From Alphaproteobacteria bacterium UBA998 (GTDB lineage Bacteria; Pseudomonadota; Alphaproteobacteria; Rickettsiales; UBA998): DNA of 24,715 nucleotides. Positions 23,510 to 24,715 of this stretch are shown in pieces. Within the stretch, counting starts at the first letter, position 1; every line of letters starts with the position of its first letter. Position numbers and translations under genes: made by a program. The stretch lies in the NCBI GenBank assembly GCA_002291925.1, contig DBAY01000003.1:1-24715 (forward strand). The letters run 5' to 3'. The notes beneath the pieces are model-generated. The model did not search any database. It had not been told where the DNA came from and was given only the letters and a program-made list of their open reading frames with translations.

Positions 23510-24338
23510 TGAGCAAGGCGAACATACCCTCCCACTGGAGGATATAGCCGCCATCATACTTGAATCACCAGAGATCACCCTGACCTCTGCTCTTCTTAGT
23601 GCCTGTATGGAGCAAGGCGTTAGCCTGGTTACTTGCAGTGCCACTCACACACCCAATGGAGTACTGCAACCTTTCCTACCTCATTCCCGTCAGAGCAAAG
23701 TAGCACGCCTTCAACTTTCTTGGAGCGAACCGCTTCGCAAACGGCTATGGCAACGCATTGTTCAGGCCAAAATAACCAATCAGGCGTTATGCCTTTCAAA
23801 GTATCGTGGCAAAGAAGCGTCTGCACGCCTTCTGGCGCTTTCCAAGCAGGTGCAATCAGGTGATCCCAACAATATAGAAGCCCAAGCCGCGCGGGAATAT
23901 TGGTCGAAACTTTTTGATAAAGGCTTCATTAGAAGTGGCTCCGATAGCGCCAATGCAGCCCTTAATTATGGATATGCCATCATCCGGGCTTTTGTGGCTC
24001 GTTCGCAAGTGGCCTATGGGTTACTCCCCATATTTGGCATTCATCATGAAAATGAGCTGAATGCTTTTAATTTGACCGATGATGTCATGGAAGTGTTCCG
24101 GCCTCAGGCGGATGCGCTCGTATTTCAAATATGGCGTGATGCGGAATTGTCTGAGAATGGACAGCTGAGTAAAGAGAATCGTCAAAAATTGGCAACGCTT
24201 GGTGCATCCATATGCCTGATAGACGGCCAGAAACACAATCTCATGAATGCATGTGACCGTATGACAAAAGGGCTTGTAAGCGCCATTGAAAGCAAAAGTG
24301 CGCTGGTGATGCCGATGCCTCAATTTATGACAGATTGA
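23436..24338 (+). CDS. cas1: Cas1 adaptation integrase, type II
   Basis: This 300-aa core spacer-integration nuclease acts with Cas2. The metal site is visible: E148 (NIEAQAAREYW), H204 (GIHHENELNAFN) and E219 (DDVMEVFRP). The start is a GTG at 23436, chosen because it gives MAWRTLMIQNPTKL, the conserved N-terminus of type II Cas1 (Neisseria has MTWRSLLIQ). This makes a 74-bp overlap with the 3' end of cas9, in another frame. An ATG at 23454 would remove conserved residues. It is 59 bp ahead of cas2. The adaptation module therefore appears genuine, although the partner gene may be interrupted. Confidence 0.95.
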   Translation: MAWRTLMIQNPTKLNLSKGQITLRNEQGEHTLPLEDIAAIILESPEITLTSALLSACMEQGVSLVTCSATHTPNGVLQPFLPHSRQSKVARLQLSWSEPLRKRLWQRIVQAKITNQALCLSKYRGKEASARLLALSKQVQSGDPNNIEAQAAREYWSKLFDKGFIRSGSDSANAALNYGYAIIRAFVARSQVAYGLLPIFGIHHENELNAFNLTDDVMEVFRPQADALVFQIWRDAELSENGQLSKENRQKLATLGASICLIDGQKHNLMNACDRMTKGLVSAIESKSALVMPMPQFMTD

Positions 24339-24397
24339 TTTTTCTAATGAGGAGCGAAGCCGACGCTGAAATGAGGTGACGAAGCAAGGATAAGAGC

Positions 24398-24715
24398 ATG
24401 CCCAGAGCAGCACGAAAAGATAGAACAGGTAAGCTCCCTCCAAAGGATAGATTTATGTGGATTTTCGTTTTCTTTGATCTACCCGTTGGAACAAAAACAG
24501 AGCGAAGAACCGCGACGCAATTTAGAAACTTCCTATTAAAAGACGGATATATGATGATTCAATTTTCTGTCTATGCCAGAATTTGTAATGGGCAAGAAAG
24601 AGTAGAAAAGCACGTCCAACGGATTAGCGCTAAAATTCCTCAAAAAGGCAGCGTGCGATTGATCCAAATCACCGATAAACAATATGAACGGATGAAAATT
24701 CGGCATTGTTCCATT
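24398..24715 (+). CDS. cas2: Cas2, 3' end missing or interrupted
   Basis: This small ferredoxin-fold protein forms the Cas1-Cas2 integration complex. The visible 106 codons start MPRAARKDRTGKLPPKDRFM, continue WIFVFFDLPVGTKTERRTAT and QFRNFLLKDGYMMIQFSVYA, and reach ITDKQYERMKI. AAGGA lies 7 bp upstream of the ATG at 24398; an inner ATG at 24455 would drop the short N-terminal extension seen in many II-C Cas2 proteins. After MKI the family normally continues with a short hydrophobic segment and Gly. Here it reads RHCSI, exactly where the 14-bp terminal inverted match begins (24702), so the last codons may be insertion-sequence DNA rather than cas2. Otherwise the gene simply runs off the window. 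Confidence 0.88.
   Translation, partial: MPRAARKDRTGKLPPKDRFMWIFVFFDLPVGTKTERRTATQFRNFLLKDGYMMIQFSVYARICNGQERVEKHVQRISAKIPQKGSVRLIQITDKQYERMKIRHCSI
24702..24715. repeat. Right half of the 14-bp terminal inverted match, putative IS end
   Basis: GGCATTGTTCCATT is the exact reverse complement of 5-18 and starts inside the cas2 reading frame. It is read here as the outer tip of an insertion sequence that entered the 3' end of cas2. The match stops inward at 24701/19 and reaches the window end outward, so the full repeat may be longer. A contig fold-back artefact is the alternative. Confidence 0.5.

Noticed and set aside
20195..24715. CRISPR array within the window
   Set aside because: I looked for repeated units of 24-40 bp and for further copies of the predicted TTCCGACACG repeat core. 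None are present besides the anti-repeat, so the array must lie outside.

Overview
The window looks like a contig from an alphaproteobacterium, probably aquatic. This is inferred from gene content, GC-rich codon use over the first 17.3 kb, and dispersed palindromic repeats of a type common in that class. The order cannot be fixed from this sequence.

Layout. (1) 92-5103: phenylalanine/tyrosine catabolism. The minus strand carries hpd, hmgA and a fumarylacetoacetase as an overlapping operon, followed by maiA; phhA (phenylalanine 4-hydroxylase) diverges from it. Together they take phenylalanine to fumarate and acetoacetate, lacking only the aminotransferase. (2) 5170-8833: a small GNAT enzyme, a proline-rich protein with a PEP-CTERM-like tail but no signal peptide, an NCS2/AzgA-type purine permease and an unrecognised membrane protein. 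(3) 8928-13763: a TetR regulator divergent from a four-gene tripartite exporter (DevC-like permease, ATPase, HlyD adaptor, NodT-type outer-membrane lipoprotein). The shared promoter region holds a candidate operator. (4) 13912-17258: a retinal/light-signalling operon: Brp/Blh carotene dioxygenase, a methyl-accepting transducer and a microbial rhodopsin with a D-T-S helix C motif (no proton-donor carboxylate). The obvious reading is a sensory rhodopsin with its own transducer and retinal-making enzyme. (5) 17303-20194: lower-GC mobile-element remnant: a frameshifted hypothetical gene, an AlpA-type regulator, a HTH/zinc-ribbon protein and a tyrosine recombinase broken by an exact 23-bp tandem duplication. 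(6) 20222-24715: a type II-C CRISPR-Cas locus: tracrRNA on the minus strand, cas9 (about 1039 aa, catalytic residues intact), cas1 and a cas2 cut by the window edge. No CRISPR array lies in the window.

The first and last few bases hold a 14-bp inverted match (5-18 and 24702-24715). At the right end the Cas2 reading departs from what the family would predict just where the match begins. The simplest reading is that the contig ends in two copies of the same insertion sequence, one of them inside the 3' end of cas2.

The two systems most worth following are the blh-transducer-rhodopsin operon and the II-C CRISPR locus beside a decayed integrase module.
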